Shown here piece after piece: positions 22,966 through 33,262 of a DNA stretch of 64,000 nucleotides. The DNA lies in contig NC_092669.1 in the NCBI RefSeq assembly GCF_032118995.1, positions 10,712,335-10,776,334 of the forward strand. Reading direction: 5' to 3'. The notes beneath the pieces are model-generated. The model saw only the letters and a list, made by a program, of their open reading frames with translations, did no database searches and was not told the DNA's origin. Each line of letters starts with the position of its first letter. Positions within the stretch are counted from its first letter, which is position 1. This DNA comes from Asterias amurensis. Taxonomy: Eukaryota; Echinodermata; Asteroidea; Forcipulatida; Asteriidae. The position numbers and the translations under genes are program-made.

Positions 22966-23390
22966 ATGGAGGATTACGAACCAGACTGGAAGAAACCCAA
23001 AGACTGGGATACGGCGATATACGCATGCCCGGACTGTGATTACACCTTCATGAGCAAGAAAAATCTGGAGACCCATCGGGGGACCCACCAAAAAAAGAAT
23101 TTCTTTTGCAAGAGTTGTGACAAAAGGTATACTAGGAAGGATAACCTGAGGGTTCACTACAAAAAAAAACACGAAACCGAGGAGGAGAGGAGGGCAGCTA
23201 GACCCCTTGAGGACGAGTTTGATGTTCCGGGTGGTTCCTCTGCCCCCTCTGGACGCTCTGGACGCAAGAGGAAGGAATCGGAGGTGGCCAATGCCAGACC
23301 AAAAAAGGAGTCCCGGAAGAATAGACCAAGGCCTGCATCAAGGAGGCCCGAGACTCAGGAGAAGGATGAGGAAGTTTTACGACATGTGAG
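22966..23390 (+). CDS. Two-finger C2H2 zinc-finger exon, copy 1
   Basis: The exon opens at an acceptor (CATTATAAAG|GAGG) four bases before the ATG and closes at a good donor (CATGTGAG|GTAAGAAT), giving 141 residues plus two bases, so the protein continues in an exon I cannot identify. Two C2H2 fingers are intact: C21, C24, H37, H41 and C48, C51, H64, H69. A low-complexity basic region with nuclear-signal-like RSGRKRKES and RPKKESRKN follows. The paralogue at 30534-30947 shares the acceptor context, the fingers and the PGGSSAPSGRSGRKRK segment. I do not recognise the family. A nucleic-acid-binding role is inferred from the fingers. It could be a host gene family or the first coding exon of a mobile element. 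Confidence 0.6.
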
Positions 23391-24290
23391 GTAAGAATTT
23401 TTGTAATATTTTTTCAAAATGTAGTGATTTAATAATATCTATTGAGTTTGGTGTTACTGAAAAGAACCGTCTAGGTTTTTTTATCAGTAAGCTCGATCAT
23501 TTCTTTGATCACTTCACTCAACATCTTTGATTTGTACTTGATTTGTACTTGATTTTTATTTGATTTGATCTTGATTTGTACTTGATTTATAGTTGATTTG
23601 TAGTTGATTTGTAGCCTACGTGATTTATTCTTTGTTTTTAATTGATGTTTGTGTTTGATGTGCACTCGATTTGCATTTGATTTGTACTTGATTTGTACTT
23701 GCGGGGTGAACAGTTTATGGTCTTTGCTTTTTAAACGGGTATCATGGTGTAAAGCTATTCTTGGGTTAAGGGCCCCCTAATCACCTTTACAGGGTTTAAT
23801 ACCTTTTTTAGAAAAGGTTTGCGGCCATGAAATGAATCCATATTCACTGCGAATGAAGATGCATGTAATAATTTACATAAAAGAGTTTAAGCTTTATAAG
23901 TCACGTTTTGGAGTCAGTGGAAAAGGTTAAAGATCACAAGAGCATCGAGTAGAGAGCCGCGTTAAGCTGTTTTCCGGAGAGTCGCGTTAAGCTGTTTTCT
24001 GGAGAGTCGCGTAAAATACATTGTATGCCTAATACTTGTTTGTCTCCTGAAAAGAAATTATTTCCGTGCAATGTTCTACTCATATCTAAAAATCTACAGC
24101 TCCTAATAGTCTGTTTAATAAGATGAACATTCCATTTGGTTACAAAGGGGCTGGCTTATAGCTTCTGTTAAATTTTGTTCAATGGAAGTTGTATATTTTT
24201 TAATAAACTTCTATTAAATTTCTATCAGATGTAGTGTTATCAAACTATGAGCTTCATACTTGTTAGGCATCTTTAATTTACCCCATTTGA
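23391..24290 (+). repeat. Duplicated intron sequence and 3' part of the tandem-unit module
   Basis: Bases 23396-23960 repeat the intron seen at 22258-22700. A 27-bp GAGAGTCGCGTTAAGCTGTTTTC-type unit is repeated about three times at 23950-24012. Bases ~24105-24270 match the module end (AAGATGAACATTCCATTTGG). Confidence 0.65.
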
Positions 24291-24329
24291 TTTTCATTTA
24301 CTTGAAGTGATTTTAACGATCTTTTGCCT

Positions 24330-24415
24330 TTGAATGGACTACATATTTTGCCTTAAGGGACTGCCTTTTCTTTAAGTCACTACATTTTGCCTTAAGGGGA
24401 CTACCTCTTACCTCA
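24330..24415 (+). repeat. Short TTGCCTTAAGGGACTG array
   Basis: Four or five degenerate monomers (TTTTGCCTTAAGGGACT, CTTTAAGTCACTACATTTTG) of the same kind as the large array at 31.3-37.3 kb. Confidence 0.75.
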
Positions 24416-24436
24416 AACCATTTACAATCAGTAATT

Positions 24437-27067
24437 GGGCAATTCCATGGTTAGTTTCGTTACACTTTTAGCTGCTTAGCACAGCTCTGTGGTCTCCAAT
24501 ATTAACATGAAAGCCTTTTAAGTCTCCATTTTTGTACCATGGCTACATCTTGGCTAGACCTAATATACAACAAAATTACAAACTTCTAGACACATTTAAT
24601 CGGTTGTTATGATCAGTTTAATTTTGGTTAGTTACGTTACAAAAAAGGGACATGGAAAAAAATTGCGTGTCTTTGAACAAAAAGTTTCCTCAAACAGGGA
24701 ACAGCTGAAACAAACTTTACTATTTCTATAACTACAAGGGTACTGGCAAGTGTTTTGGTAGGGACAAAAATAAAATAACTCTTATCAGTTCCAGGCATTG
24801 CCCCAAAATCATGGTTAGTTACGTTACAGTTAGTTACGTTACACTTTGTCCGTGACTAATATTATTTGTGATACACCCTTTGTACTTCACTCACAGCTCT
24901 TATCTTGTCTATATTAGTAACTAGTATGCAATACTACACAATATACAAATCAATTAAGCAAAAAACAATGGAATAAAGTAATATTTGGTAATATAATTGC
25001 AAAAAAGGTATAAAAAGCCATTACCTCGCCATATCATTGACCCGGGTCACATATATTACAAAATGTTTATGTCTGTAACATATAAACTTGTTCCTTTACA
25101 TTCATAAGCCATGCAGTATTTTAAAGTCACAATAAACCAAGTGAATTTCTCTTTTACATAGATACCACAGAAAACAAAACAATAGCAAGGATGTTGAATG
25201 AGTTCCTTGTCTTGACTCTTGGTCATGGACACTATACTTAAAGTTCAACAGAAATTTTGAAATGCTCGCGATTGTTGACATTTTCTGGCACATCTAGCTT
25301 GAAAACCATTTTGTCCCTCGTATAGAAGATACAAACATTTTGAGTGGGCCATTTTACATAAGATGTTTCACTGCCCCTCCCATGCCATCCACATGACCTT
25401 TGCCATGGGAGGTGCAGAAGAAAGTCCAGTGAATTTCAATCTTGTGCTGCTCTTGAAGTACAGCTATCCCGCTCCACAATGCTTTTCAGCTTAACGCTTA
25501 AATGGGCAGTCTCTCTCTCTCTTTATCACACCCTCCCTCCTTTCCTAACCCCACCCTGACCTACCAACACCAGTTCCTCTTTGCCCTTCTACTACATACA
25601 ATGTACCCCCTCCCTAATTAAGAACTAAAGCCTTTGATTCTCCATGTACAAAGGAAGACTTATTATAATATTCAACCTTTTGAACACGTTCCGGTCCTAC
25701 TATTTTTTGTGCTTTGTCCTAAAAAAAAAAATCTCTATGAGATGCACATCAAAATGTTTTTGGTTTTTTTGGGTCACACTATTCACATCTCATGGTCTGT
25801 TTGCACAGGGCAACAAGCTTACAGATATATGAGTTTGCTTCTCCCTTACACACAAGCTGATTTTTTTTAACGATTAGACAGCAAACTCTCTTGCTGTTTC
25901 TTATGTCACAAAATGTCTTGACGGCCACTGCCTTTTTTCCTTGTATTTCTCGTAGTGACTAGCTGCCTTTATCTTTTCTTAGTGTTGTTGTTGCTTTTCC
26001 TTGTTTGACAATGGCCTGTTTGATCTATGGACATTAAAATAAGGAACAAAGTCAATCAACTTTTTTGAAAATTGCAAATTCTATAACTACACATTTGTAC
26101 CTGATGAACAATGTTAGAATTATACATGCAGCACTTGTACACAAACTCTCATTAATTTAGTATATAGAAGAGAAATACAACTTTAAGATAACCCTTTAAA
26201 ATAAAATTCATATGGATTACACCATTTAACTTTATTGTCATCAAACTTACCCCCAAAAATTCACCACAAAAGTTGAAGAAGATGAACTTGTAGGACAGGT
26301 GTGTTGCGCATGGATCTTGCAAACATAATATGCATACAGACAAAATGAGGCACATGGCAAACAAAACATGCTAGAAGTTGAATTGTGGGTCAAAGAATAG
26401 TATAATACTGCCCTAACTTGTTTAAACTTTACAACAAGGCTGAAAACTTATGCTTGTGTCAACTTAGCAGCATCTTAATAGTCTTTATGTCGGTTAGTTA
26501 CGTTACACTTCGGTTAGTTACGTTACATAGTTACGTACAGTTTTTGACTGCTTCTATTTTCCACATGGTACAATTTTTATAATTTTTCTTTCCTTATTTC
26601 AATTAAGGATTGCACCAAGTAGGAAAATTCAAGATATAAACATTTTAATTGATAGCCTTCTCTAGAGGCGGAAACAATCAGAATTTTTGGTTAGTTACGT
26701 TACACAGGCTATAATGGGGTACAAGCTTCACAGATTGATGGTCTGAATCTATCACAAACACAAATTTTGACGATTGCAGCCAATGTGTAGGTCCAATCAA
26801 TGAATAAATATGACTAGATTGATTTGATACCTTGTAATCTTCCCCATTCAGTAGTAAATTGAAGTTGCACAACTTTTTTACACATAATTTCGTGATAAAA
26901 CATTGTTGGCACAAAAATTATTTTTTTGTAACTCTCTTGCAAAGACATGACATTGAAACCACTTTTACTGAATATTTGGTGCATATGCTACCATAAAAGC
27001 CCAATTTTTACTTAAAAAACACAATTCTAAATTTTGAGGTCATGTCCACTTCTTTATGGAATTGCCC
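24437..27067. mobile_element. 2.6-kb terminal-inverted-repeat element with 4-bp AATT duplication
   Basis: Ends GGGCAATTCCATGG and TATGGAATTGCCC are inverted; AATT lies at 24433-24436 and 27068-27071. A related unoccupied site at 37310-37321 reads CAGTCATTACTG, fitting CAGT-xATT-ACTG. Near both ends are direct copies of GGTTAGTTACGTTACA (24449 variant, 24627, 24812, 24826, 26492, 26511, 26689). No transposase-like frame is evident; frames inside are under 80 codons. Superfamily unresolved. I see no host gene in the interior. Confidence 0.75.
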
Positions 27068-27071
27068 AATT

Positions 27072-27545
27072 ACTGTACTTAATCTAAGTTATCAATAACA
27101 CGCATAAACCTTGCAGCAGGAACTTGTTCCGGCAGCAGGAATTTGTTCCGGCATCATGCCCTGCAGTTGGTTGCCGGTTGTATATAAAAGTTGCCTCGTG
27201 TGACAAGGCCATAAAGCATTCTGGCAAGCTTCCAACGGAAGTGGAGTGTGTGAAAAGGGTTGCTAACAACAAAAGCCGCGCACCAAGCCCTTACAATAGA
27301 TGATACTACTTGTTTTCCGTGGCCAAACAAAGAGGAACAGAGTTGCGAAATACACTATTGTGCAACAGGGTATTCCCAAAAATATTCCCACAAATCACGT
27401 ACTCCAAACATTCAGGGCCTACCGCGACCCCTCAATTTCGACAATATGTTTAATGGGAGTTCGTTTACTGTACTAATCGAAGTAATTGAGGCCAAATTGC
27501 AGCATATTGGAATCGGAAGAGTAACATAAGCAGACAGGGCTCTTT
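27072..27545 (+). repeat. Dispersed promoter/exon-like module with GAACTTGTTC decamers
   Basis: Same module as at 37310-37740: CAGCAGGAACTTGTTCCGG repeats, then TTGCCTCGTGTGACAAGGCC, GTGGCCAAACAAAGAGGAAC and GCAACAGGG. With the 2.6-kb element removed, it continues directly from the sequence at 24.4 kb. Confidence 0.65.
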
Positions 27546-27551
27546 AAACAC

Positions 27552-28162
27552 TTAAAGTCACCTGGAAATAGAAATTTTACTTTTTTAATAAGAGTATATA
27601 TTTAGTAACTATAAAACATTGTTTTTAGTAATTGTTTGTCACGATTATATGTTTTAAAAATAGTTAAAAGTTGTTTGGGGGTTGACTCCACCTACCCCTT
27701 TTGTGACGTCAATCGAGGCAGACTTTGCCTTGATGCGTAGAGTAAACACACGTGCAAAGTACATGCAAGTCCAAGTCATTGAGTTTGTACGTTTCGAAAA
27801 AGTTGTTTTCTTGCATTTTTCCGGCAATGCCGACCAAGTGTATTGCTGCTGGATGCAGCAAAACAACTAAAGATGGGGTCAGTCTGCATGGCTGGTCAGA
27901 CTCACAAGATCAATAGTGCCTAGTGGTCCGGTCCGACGTCTTTTTCAGCGCTGTGCAGCATTTTCTCTTCAAATATCGCGCCTCGATTGACGTCACGAAC
28001 AGCGCCCTCTCGGGTCGGGCCTACTCTTAAATTTGTAAATAAGATAAGAACTAATTTTTTTGAACCTTAGTTAACTGTTTATTCACATTCCACTCACCAA
28101 AACACATATTATAAGTGACAAAAGCGTTACTTTGACAAAATACCACTTCCAGGTGACTTTAA
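27552..28162 (+). mobile_element. Kolobok-like element with TTAA ends and THAP remnant
   Basis: TTAAAGTCACCTGGAAATAG at the left faces CACTTCCAGGTGACTTTAA at the right, with TTAA at both edges. It encloses a THAP-domain N-terminus (27827-27916). TTAA targets together with a THAP domain are characteristic of the Kolobok superfamily. At 611 bp it is far too short to be autonomous, so it is an internally deleted copy. Confidence 0.75.
27827..27916 (+). pseudogene. THAP-domain N-terminal fragment
   Basis: The 29-codon frame MPTKCIAAGCSKTTKDGVSL... ends at a TAG after WSDSQDQ. The C5-x4-C10 spacing with AAGC and the DGVSLH segment are the start of a THAP zinc-binding module, which normally spans about 90 residues with a further C and H. 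Only the first third is left, so it cannot fold or bind zinc. It is best read as the remnant of a transposase gene in the surrounding TTAA element. Confidence 0.65.
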
Positions 28163-28163
28163 G

Positions 28164-28341
28164 GCCCGGTCCCCCACTGCAGCGAAAACGAGAACGATAA
28201 CGATCACGACGCAAAGAGAACGCGTTCTGATGGTTGAATTGCTCCACGCAAAATACGTACACGCTCATTCAACCAATATAATGCGGTCTCTTGGCGTCGT
28301 TGTCGTTATCGTTCTCGTATCGCTACAGATGGACCGGGCCT
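28164..28341. mobile_element. MITE with GGCCCGGTCC ends
   Basis: GCCCGGTCCCCCACTGCAGC faces GATGGACCGGGCCT; inside, GAGAACGATAACGATCACGA is inverted as TCGTTGTCGTTATCGTTCTC. It abuts the Kolobok-like element. Confidence 0.75.
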
Positions 28342-28486
28342 GTATACCGGAAATATTCTTATGCACAGCCAGTCCCATGGTGTCAGGTACACTCAGGGGA
28401 ATCTTCAGGAGTACGTTTACATCTGAGTGCTTTATGAAGCCATTTCGACCGTACATTCATGGATGCAGGGCAGACCATGTCGCCTT

Positions 28487-28720
28487 AAAGGGACACACCG
28501 GCTTCGCTGGGCTATTTAAGCTACAAAATACACTAAAACATTATTCTAAAGTATTCTTCAGGAATGGAGAAGAATAGTTGCTAAAAGAAACCATCAAATT
28601 TGGCAACGCATTTTTCAAAAAACGAAGGTCACGTGGGTTATCCGAACCACTTTTTTGGTTCGGATAACCCACGTGACCTTCGGAGATAGTTTTACTTCCA
28701 GCCGTATAAAAATAAATTAA
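28487..28720. mobile_element. TTAA MITE fragment with a 29-bp-arm hairpin
   Basis: Starts TTAAAGGGACACACCGGCTT. At 28622-28685 GGTCACGTGGGTTATCCGAA is followed after a short loop by its exact complement. The right terminus of the family is not seen, so the element is incomplete. Confidence 0.65.
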
Positions 28721-29380
28721 AAATAGTTACAAAACCAAATTTTCTAATTTTTGGTTACACTTATTCATGAATATTTGACAAAAGAGACTATGTATACAGA
28801 TTGCGGGTAAAAACTGTAAATAATTATGAAAAAGGGACGTAAGACTCTCATTCAGAGAGTCCGTGCAACGGAAGCGTGTTTTACAGCGCCTCGGCATGGG
28901 AGCATATCACGTACCGCACATGCCTTGTCTCGTTAGGGGCTGGAGGTGTAATCCCGGGCGTTATGAACTCCCAGCTTGCGGGTCTCGCCCTGAGCTTGGG
29001 AGGGGTTGGGAGCCAGACATTAAAGTACATGTTTGTCATCGTGGGTTTGTCAGTCGGTACACCTCGTTTCGATTCCGTTATTTCTTAGTGATCGCAACGT
29101 TCCAATGTAATGCTCTGTTTTGTTTCATGGCTCCTAATTTCTTTTTGTTAGGTTAGGAGTTTTCAGGTAATTAAAAAAGATTGATGATGTCAAAACGTAG
29201 GAATGCCGCATTTTGTTACATTGACAGTGTTATTGTGTGAGTAGCTTAAACAATGTTTTATGAAGAAGAACAAAAAGATAAAAAAAAACGGAGCCCCCGG
29301 TCGTAAAAAGAACAGGTGAATAAGAATCTTGTATAAAAGGTTGAAACAAAAATAATGATAAAACAAAATTCCCTTAAAGC
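28721..29380. other. Unassigned stretch
   Basis: A frame of 70 codons at 28876-29088 (WEHITYRTC...) is open but matches nothing I recognise and has no splice or start context that supports it. No repeats were recognised here. Confidence 0.35.
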
Positions 29381-29389
29381 ATAATTTTG

Positions 29390-30110
29390 TGGTTTAACGT
29401 TCCAAGCTACGCAGCTACTCAGCTACGCTTACTTTCCTTCAAGTTACGCTATAATATCAACACGTACATTTTCAACCCCGAGTCAAGCTACACTTACGTT
29501 CCATACGCACAGCTACGTTTCCGTTCCAAGATACCCAGCTACGCTTACCTTCCAAGATATGCTTATGTTCCAAACTACGCTTACATTCCAAGTTTTGCAT
29601 ACGTTCCTTCAAGTTACGCTATAATATCAAAAGGTACGTTTTCAAGCCCGAGTCAAGCTACGCTTACGTTCCATACGCAGCTACGTTTACGCTCTAAGAT
29701 ACCCAGCTATCCTTCCAGGATATGCTTAGGTTCCAAGCTACGCTCACATTCCAATTTTTGCTCACGTTCCTTCAAGTTACGCTATAATAACAAAAGATAC
29801 GCTTTCAATCCTGGGTCAAGTTAGGCTTACGTTCCATACGCAGCTACGTTTACGTTCCAAAATACCCAGCTACGCTTACGTTCCAAGATATGCTAACGTT
29901 CCAAAAAATATGGTTAAATACGTTCCAAAAAATATGGTTATGTTCCAAGCTACGCAGCTACTCAGCTACGCTTATACAATCCAAGATACGTTTAGATTCT
30001 AGTTACGCTATAATCAAAGGTACACTTTCAATCCTGAGTCAAGCTAGGCTTACGTTTCAAGATTTGCAGCTACGCTTACGCTTTAAAATACATTGCCACA
30101 AGAACGCTTT
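29390..30110 (+). repeat. Nested tandem repeat, ACGTTCCAAGCTACGCTT monomers
   Basis: A ~15-18-bp monomer (CTACGCTTACGTTCCAAG and variants) is repeated dozens of times and arranged in higher-order units of ~165-225 bp, each marked by AAGTTACGCTATAAT (29436, 29612, 29774, ~29997). A 145-codon frame at 29387-29824 reads as Tyr-rich SYAYVPRYAYVPNYAYIPSF, but the frame is lost in later units, so it is probably not coding. Confidence 0.8.
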
Positions 30111-30529
30111 TGAATCCCTCAAGATTCCCTCCCCCCACCCCCCCCCCCACCTCGAGATAAAAAAAATCTTTCACTGTGAATAACAGGGCCCATTGTTCAG
30201 TTTCATCTGTTTAGCAGAAAATACTCCTTACAAAATTTCTTTACTATTAATTTTAATCGGGGGAAACATAATGCGCGTGCGTAGGTTTCCCGCAGAGCCC
30301 GCCCTTTTTTTTGGGGGGGGGGGGAGATTTAACGAATGTGCCAAGACTCTCCTGTGATAGCGGTTCTCGGGTGACAGCGGTTCGTGGTTGATAGCGCGTT
30401 GGGGGTGATAGCGCGCCCTTTTGTGACAAATCCAGGAGAGTCTTGAACCAAGACTAGGAGACAGTGGGAGATCTGCAGTGAAGTAAATGTTTCTTTTTCT
30501 TGTGTTTCTTTTAATATTTCATTATATAG
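30111..30529. other. Low-complexity runs and intron-like sequence
   Basis: C-run at 30129-30151 and G-run at 30310-30325, then TTCTCGGGTGACAGCGGTTC / GATAGCG short repeats near 30355-30420. From ~30445 it resembles the stretch before the first zinc-finger exon (GGAGACAG...GCAGTGAAGTAA). Confidence 0.5.
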
Positions 30530-30533
30530 GAGG

Positions 30534-30947
30534 ATGGAGGATCACGAATCAGGCTGGAAGAAACCCAAAGACTGGGATACGGCGATAAACGCATGCCCGG
30601 ACTGTGATGACACCTTCATGAGCAAGAAAAATCTGGAGACCCATCGGGGGACCCACCAAAAAAAGAATTTCTTTTGCAAGAGTTGTGACAAAAGTTATAC
30701 TAGGAAGGATAACCTGATGGTTCACTACAACAAAAAACACCAAGACGAGGATGATGTTCCGGGTGGTTCCTCTGCCCCCTCTGGACGCTCTGGACGCAAG
30801 AGGAAGGGACCGGAGCTGGCAAATGCCAGACCACAAAAGAAGTCCCGGAAGAAGAAAGAAGGCACGGGGAGAACCACGGAGCCACAGAAGGCTGAGGAAG
30901 TGGTCGAAGAAAACCAGATCCCAATGACCCCTGGCAGAAATCTGTAG
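30534..30947 (+). CDS. Two-finger C2H2 zinc-finger protein, copy 2
   Basis: The 137-codon frame opens after the acceptor CATTATATAG|GAGG and stops at 30945-30947. It is the paralogue of 22966-23390, with both C2H2 fingers complete (C21, C24, H37, H41; C48, C51, H64, H69), then PGGSSAPSGRSGRKRKGPEL and a basic tail. Relative to copy 1 it has lost about 17 residues after the second finger and ends in its own stop where copy 1 has a splice donor. Nearly all differences spare the zinc ligands. It may be a decayed gene, an alternative last exon or an element-encoded DNA-binding protein; the sequence does not decide. Confidence 0.55.
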   Translation: MEDHESGWKKPKDWDTAINACPDCDDTFMSKKNLETHRGTHQKKNFFCKSCDKSYTRKDNLMVHYNKKHQDEDDVPGGSSAPSGRSGRKRKGPELANARPQKKSRKKKEGTGRTTEPQKAEEVVEENQIPMTPGRNL

Positions 30948-31305
30948 ATGCAGGAAGCAGCGGAATTATCCTTGTCGCGGCGCCAGGTATTCCGTGGAGG
31001 GAAACCTCTTGGCATGATGGCAATGATGAACAGTGCCCAAAAAAGCAATAGCGTCTACGACTAGAAAAGAACGACGACGCTCATATCTCCTTCAATTTGG
31101 GGCGAGCACTGAAGGGGAGCACCCTACGATACGAGGACGGAGACCCTGCAAAAACTAGTTTTTCCACTAGCTCAGGGTGTTCGACATGGGCAAGGACAGA
31201 CTGCACAAGGAGACGAACCACCATAGGCGACAGTGTGCCGGGTTAGCGGAGTCAACCGTGGGTTGCGACGAGCAGTACCCCTAGATACCGCGGAGGGACT
31301 GCGTT
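30948..31305. other. Unassigned sequence after the zinc-finger frame
   Basis: GC-richer than its surroundings (GTCGCGGCGCCAGGTATTCC and later). No frame or repeat recognised; possibly 3' untranslated sequence of the zinc-finger unit. Confidence 0.35.
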
Positions 31306-31420
31306 TTGCCGGTCTTAAGTGACTTTGTTTGCCTTAAGGGACTACCTTTTACCTTAAGTGACTCTATTTTGCCTTAAGGGAATGTATTTTACCTTAAGTG
31401 ACTCATTTAAAATTTATGCA
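31306..31420 (+). repeat. TTAAG satellite-like array, block 1
   Basis: Monomers of ~20-24 bp such as TTTGCCTTAAGGGACTACCT and TTACCTTAAGTGACTCTATT in the forward orientation. Confidence 0.8.
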
Positions 31421-31860
31421 TGCCGTCATAATTCTTACCCAAAATGAGGCTTTGGGTTAGATTGTGACGTATACCTCATCCTTAAATATTAAGAGACACG
31501 TATGGTGGCGCTCCCATATTTAGCGCACGAATAGGCGGGGCGCATGCGCGTTGGCAACCGCTTGGCATTGCGTGGGGCACGCTGCTCGTGCTGATCGCGT
31601 GGTTTTGTCAGTTGCAGACTGGACAGTAAGGAGGCGACGCTGTAGCTATAGTTTAGGTGTCCGTGCTAGCTGGTGGAGCATTTTGGAGTCGTTGTGCGTA
31701 GCGCTAGTGTCAGTTGTGAAGCCGTTAACGTTGGGTAGGTTTTATTGCCTTCTTTTCTTGTATTGTTTGTTGCAAGAGTGTTGCACGCAGTAAAGACGAT
31801 CTTATCAACTTCCGTAAGGAGGTCGTGTTCTGTTGTGCATTATCAGGCCCTAATCAAGGC
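31421..31860 (+). repeat. Promoter-like / LTR-like module A
   Basis: One of four related ~400-540-bp modules. Shared landmarks: a CRE-like site (here TGCCGTCA), GTGACGTATACCTCAT, a TATA-like CCTTAAATATTAAG, NRF1-like GCGCATGCGC (31540-31549), TTTTGTCAGTTGCAGACTGG, GTTTTATTGCCTTCTTTTCT and CGTGTTCTGTTGTGCATTAT. The layout resembles a fossil LTR or a repeat-borne promoter; family not assigned. Confidence 0.55.
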
Positions 31861-31884
31861 ATCTAATATACCCCAGTGATCTCC

Positions 31885-32275
31885 ATTAAGGGATTTTCAT
31901 TTGCCTTAAGGAACTGCCTTTTGCCTTAAGTGACTATATTTTGCCTTAAGTCAGTATACTTTGCTTTAAGGGATTAATTGGCTCTATTTTGCCTTAAGGG
32001 GCTGCGTTTTGCCGGTCTTAAGTGACTATAAGGGACTGCCTGTTGCCTAGCAAACTGCGCTCGCCTAAGTGATTGCATTTTGCCTTAAGTCACTATACTT
32101 TGCTTTAAGGGACTAATTGACTCTATTTTGTCTTAAGGGACGATATTGTGCCTTAAGTCACTATAGTACGCCTTAAGGGACTGCGTTTTGCCGTCTTAAG
32201 TGACTTACAAAATAGTGACTTTATTTTGACTTAAGTAACGACATTTTGCCTTAAGAGACCATATTTTACCTTAAA
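31885..32275 (+). repeat. TTAAG array, block 2 (forward)
   Basis: About 17 monomers alternate CCTTAAGTSACTATATTTTG and CCTTAAGGGACTGCGTTTTG. Confidence 0.85.
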
Positions 32276-32405
32276 TGCAGCGGAAATTATTGGTAATTAC
32301 TCAAAACAGCTCCCTCTGAAGTAACTTTGTTTTCGAAAAAGAATTAAATTTCCACGAATTTGATTTCGAGACCTCAGATTTAGAATTTGAGGTCTCGAAC
32401 TAAAG
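32276..32405 (+). mobile_element. Fragment of a TTAA MITE at the array inversion point
   Basis: GGTAATTACTCAAAA, CTCCCTCTGAAGTAAC and the GAGACCTCAGATTTAGAATT / GAGGTCTCGAA palindrome identify the GGCAGTGGACACTATTGG family, lacking its right half. Confidence 0.75.
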
Positions 32406-32830
32406 CATTTGCCCTTAAGGCAAACAAAGTCACTTAAGACCGGCAAAACGCAGTCCCAAAATAGAGTCAATTAGTCCCTCAATATAGTGACTTAAGGCAA
32501 AATGCAGTCCCTTAAGGCATAATATAATGACTTAAGGCACAATATCGTCACTTAAGGCAAAATATAGTAACTTAAGGCAAAAGGCAGTCCCTTAATGCAA
32601 AATATAGTCATATAAGGCAAAATGCAGTCCCTTAAAGCAGTCCCTTAAGGCAAAAAAGAGTCACTAAAGGTAAAACGCATTCCCTTAAGGCAAAATATAG
32701 TCACTTAAGGCAGAACAAGTCACTAAAGGCAAAACAACGTTACTGAAGTCTAAATAAAGTCACTTAAGGCAAAAAAGAGTCACTTAGGTAAAATGCTGTC
32801 CCTTAAAGGCTGTGGACCTTAAGTGACTCT
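32406..32830 (-). repeat. TTAAG array, block 3 (inverted orientation)
   Basis: The monomers now read as the complement (GGCAAAATATAGTCACTTAA, GCAGTCCCTTAAGGC). The switch of orientation coincides with the MITE fragment at 32276-32405. Confidence 0.85.
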
Positions 32831-32871
32831 ATTTTGCCTTAAGGGAATGTATTTGCCTTAAGTGACTCAAT

Positions 32872-33262
32872 TAAAATTTATGCATGACGTCATAATTCTT
32901 ACCCGAAATGAGGCTTTGGGCACACGCCTGGGTTAGATTGTGACGTATACCTCATCCTTAAATATTAAGAGAGGCGCATGGTGGCGCTCCCATATCGCGA
33001 ATAGGCGCTTTTGGCGGGGCGCATGCGCGTTGGCGTGGGGCACGCTGCTGGCTCGCGTGGTTTTGTCAGTTGCAGACTGGACAGTGGACGGTACACACGT
33101 TACTTTTGGGAGGTTGTCTAGGTATTGGCGACGCTGTAGCTAGAGTTTAGGTGGAGCATTTTGACTTGTGAAACCGTTAACGTTGGGTAGGTTTTATTGC
33201 CTTCTTTTCTTGAGGTCGTGTTCTGTTGTGCATTATATTGCTTTTATATTCTGCTGGAATAA
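32872..33262 (+). repeat. Promoter-like / LTR-like module B
   Basis: Shorter version of module A with a perfect CRE-type TGACGTCA at 32885-32892, then GTGACGTATACCTCAT, GCGCATGCGC, TTTTGTCAGTTGCAGACTGG and CGTGTTCTGTTGTGCATTAT. Several internal blocks of module A are missing. Confidence 0.55.
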
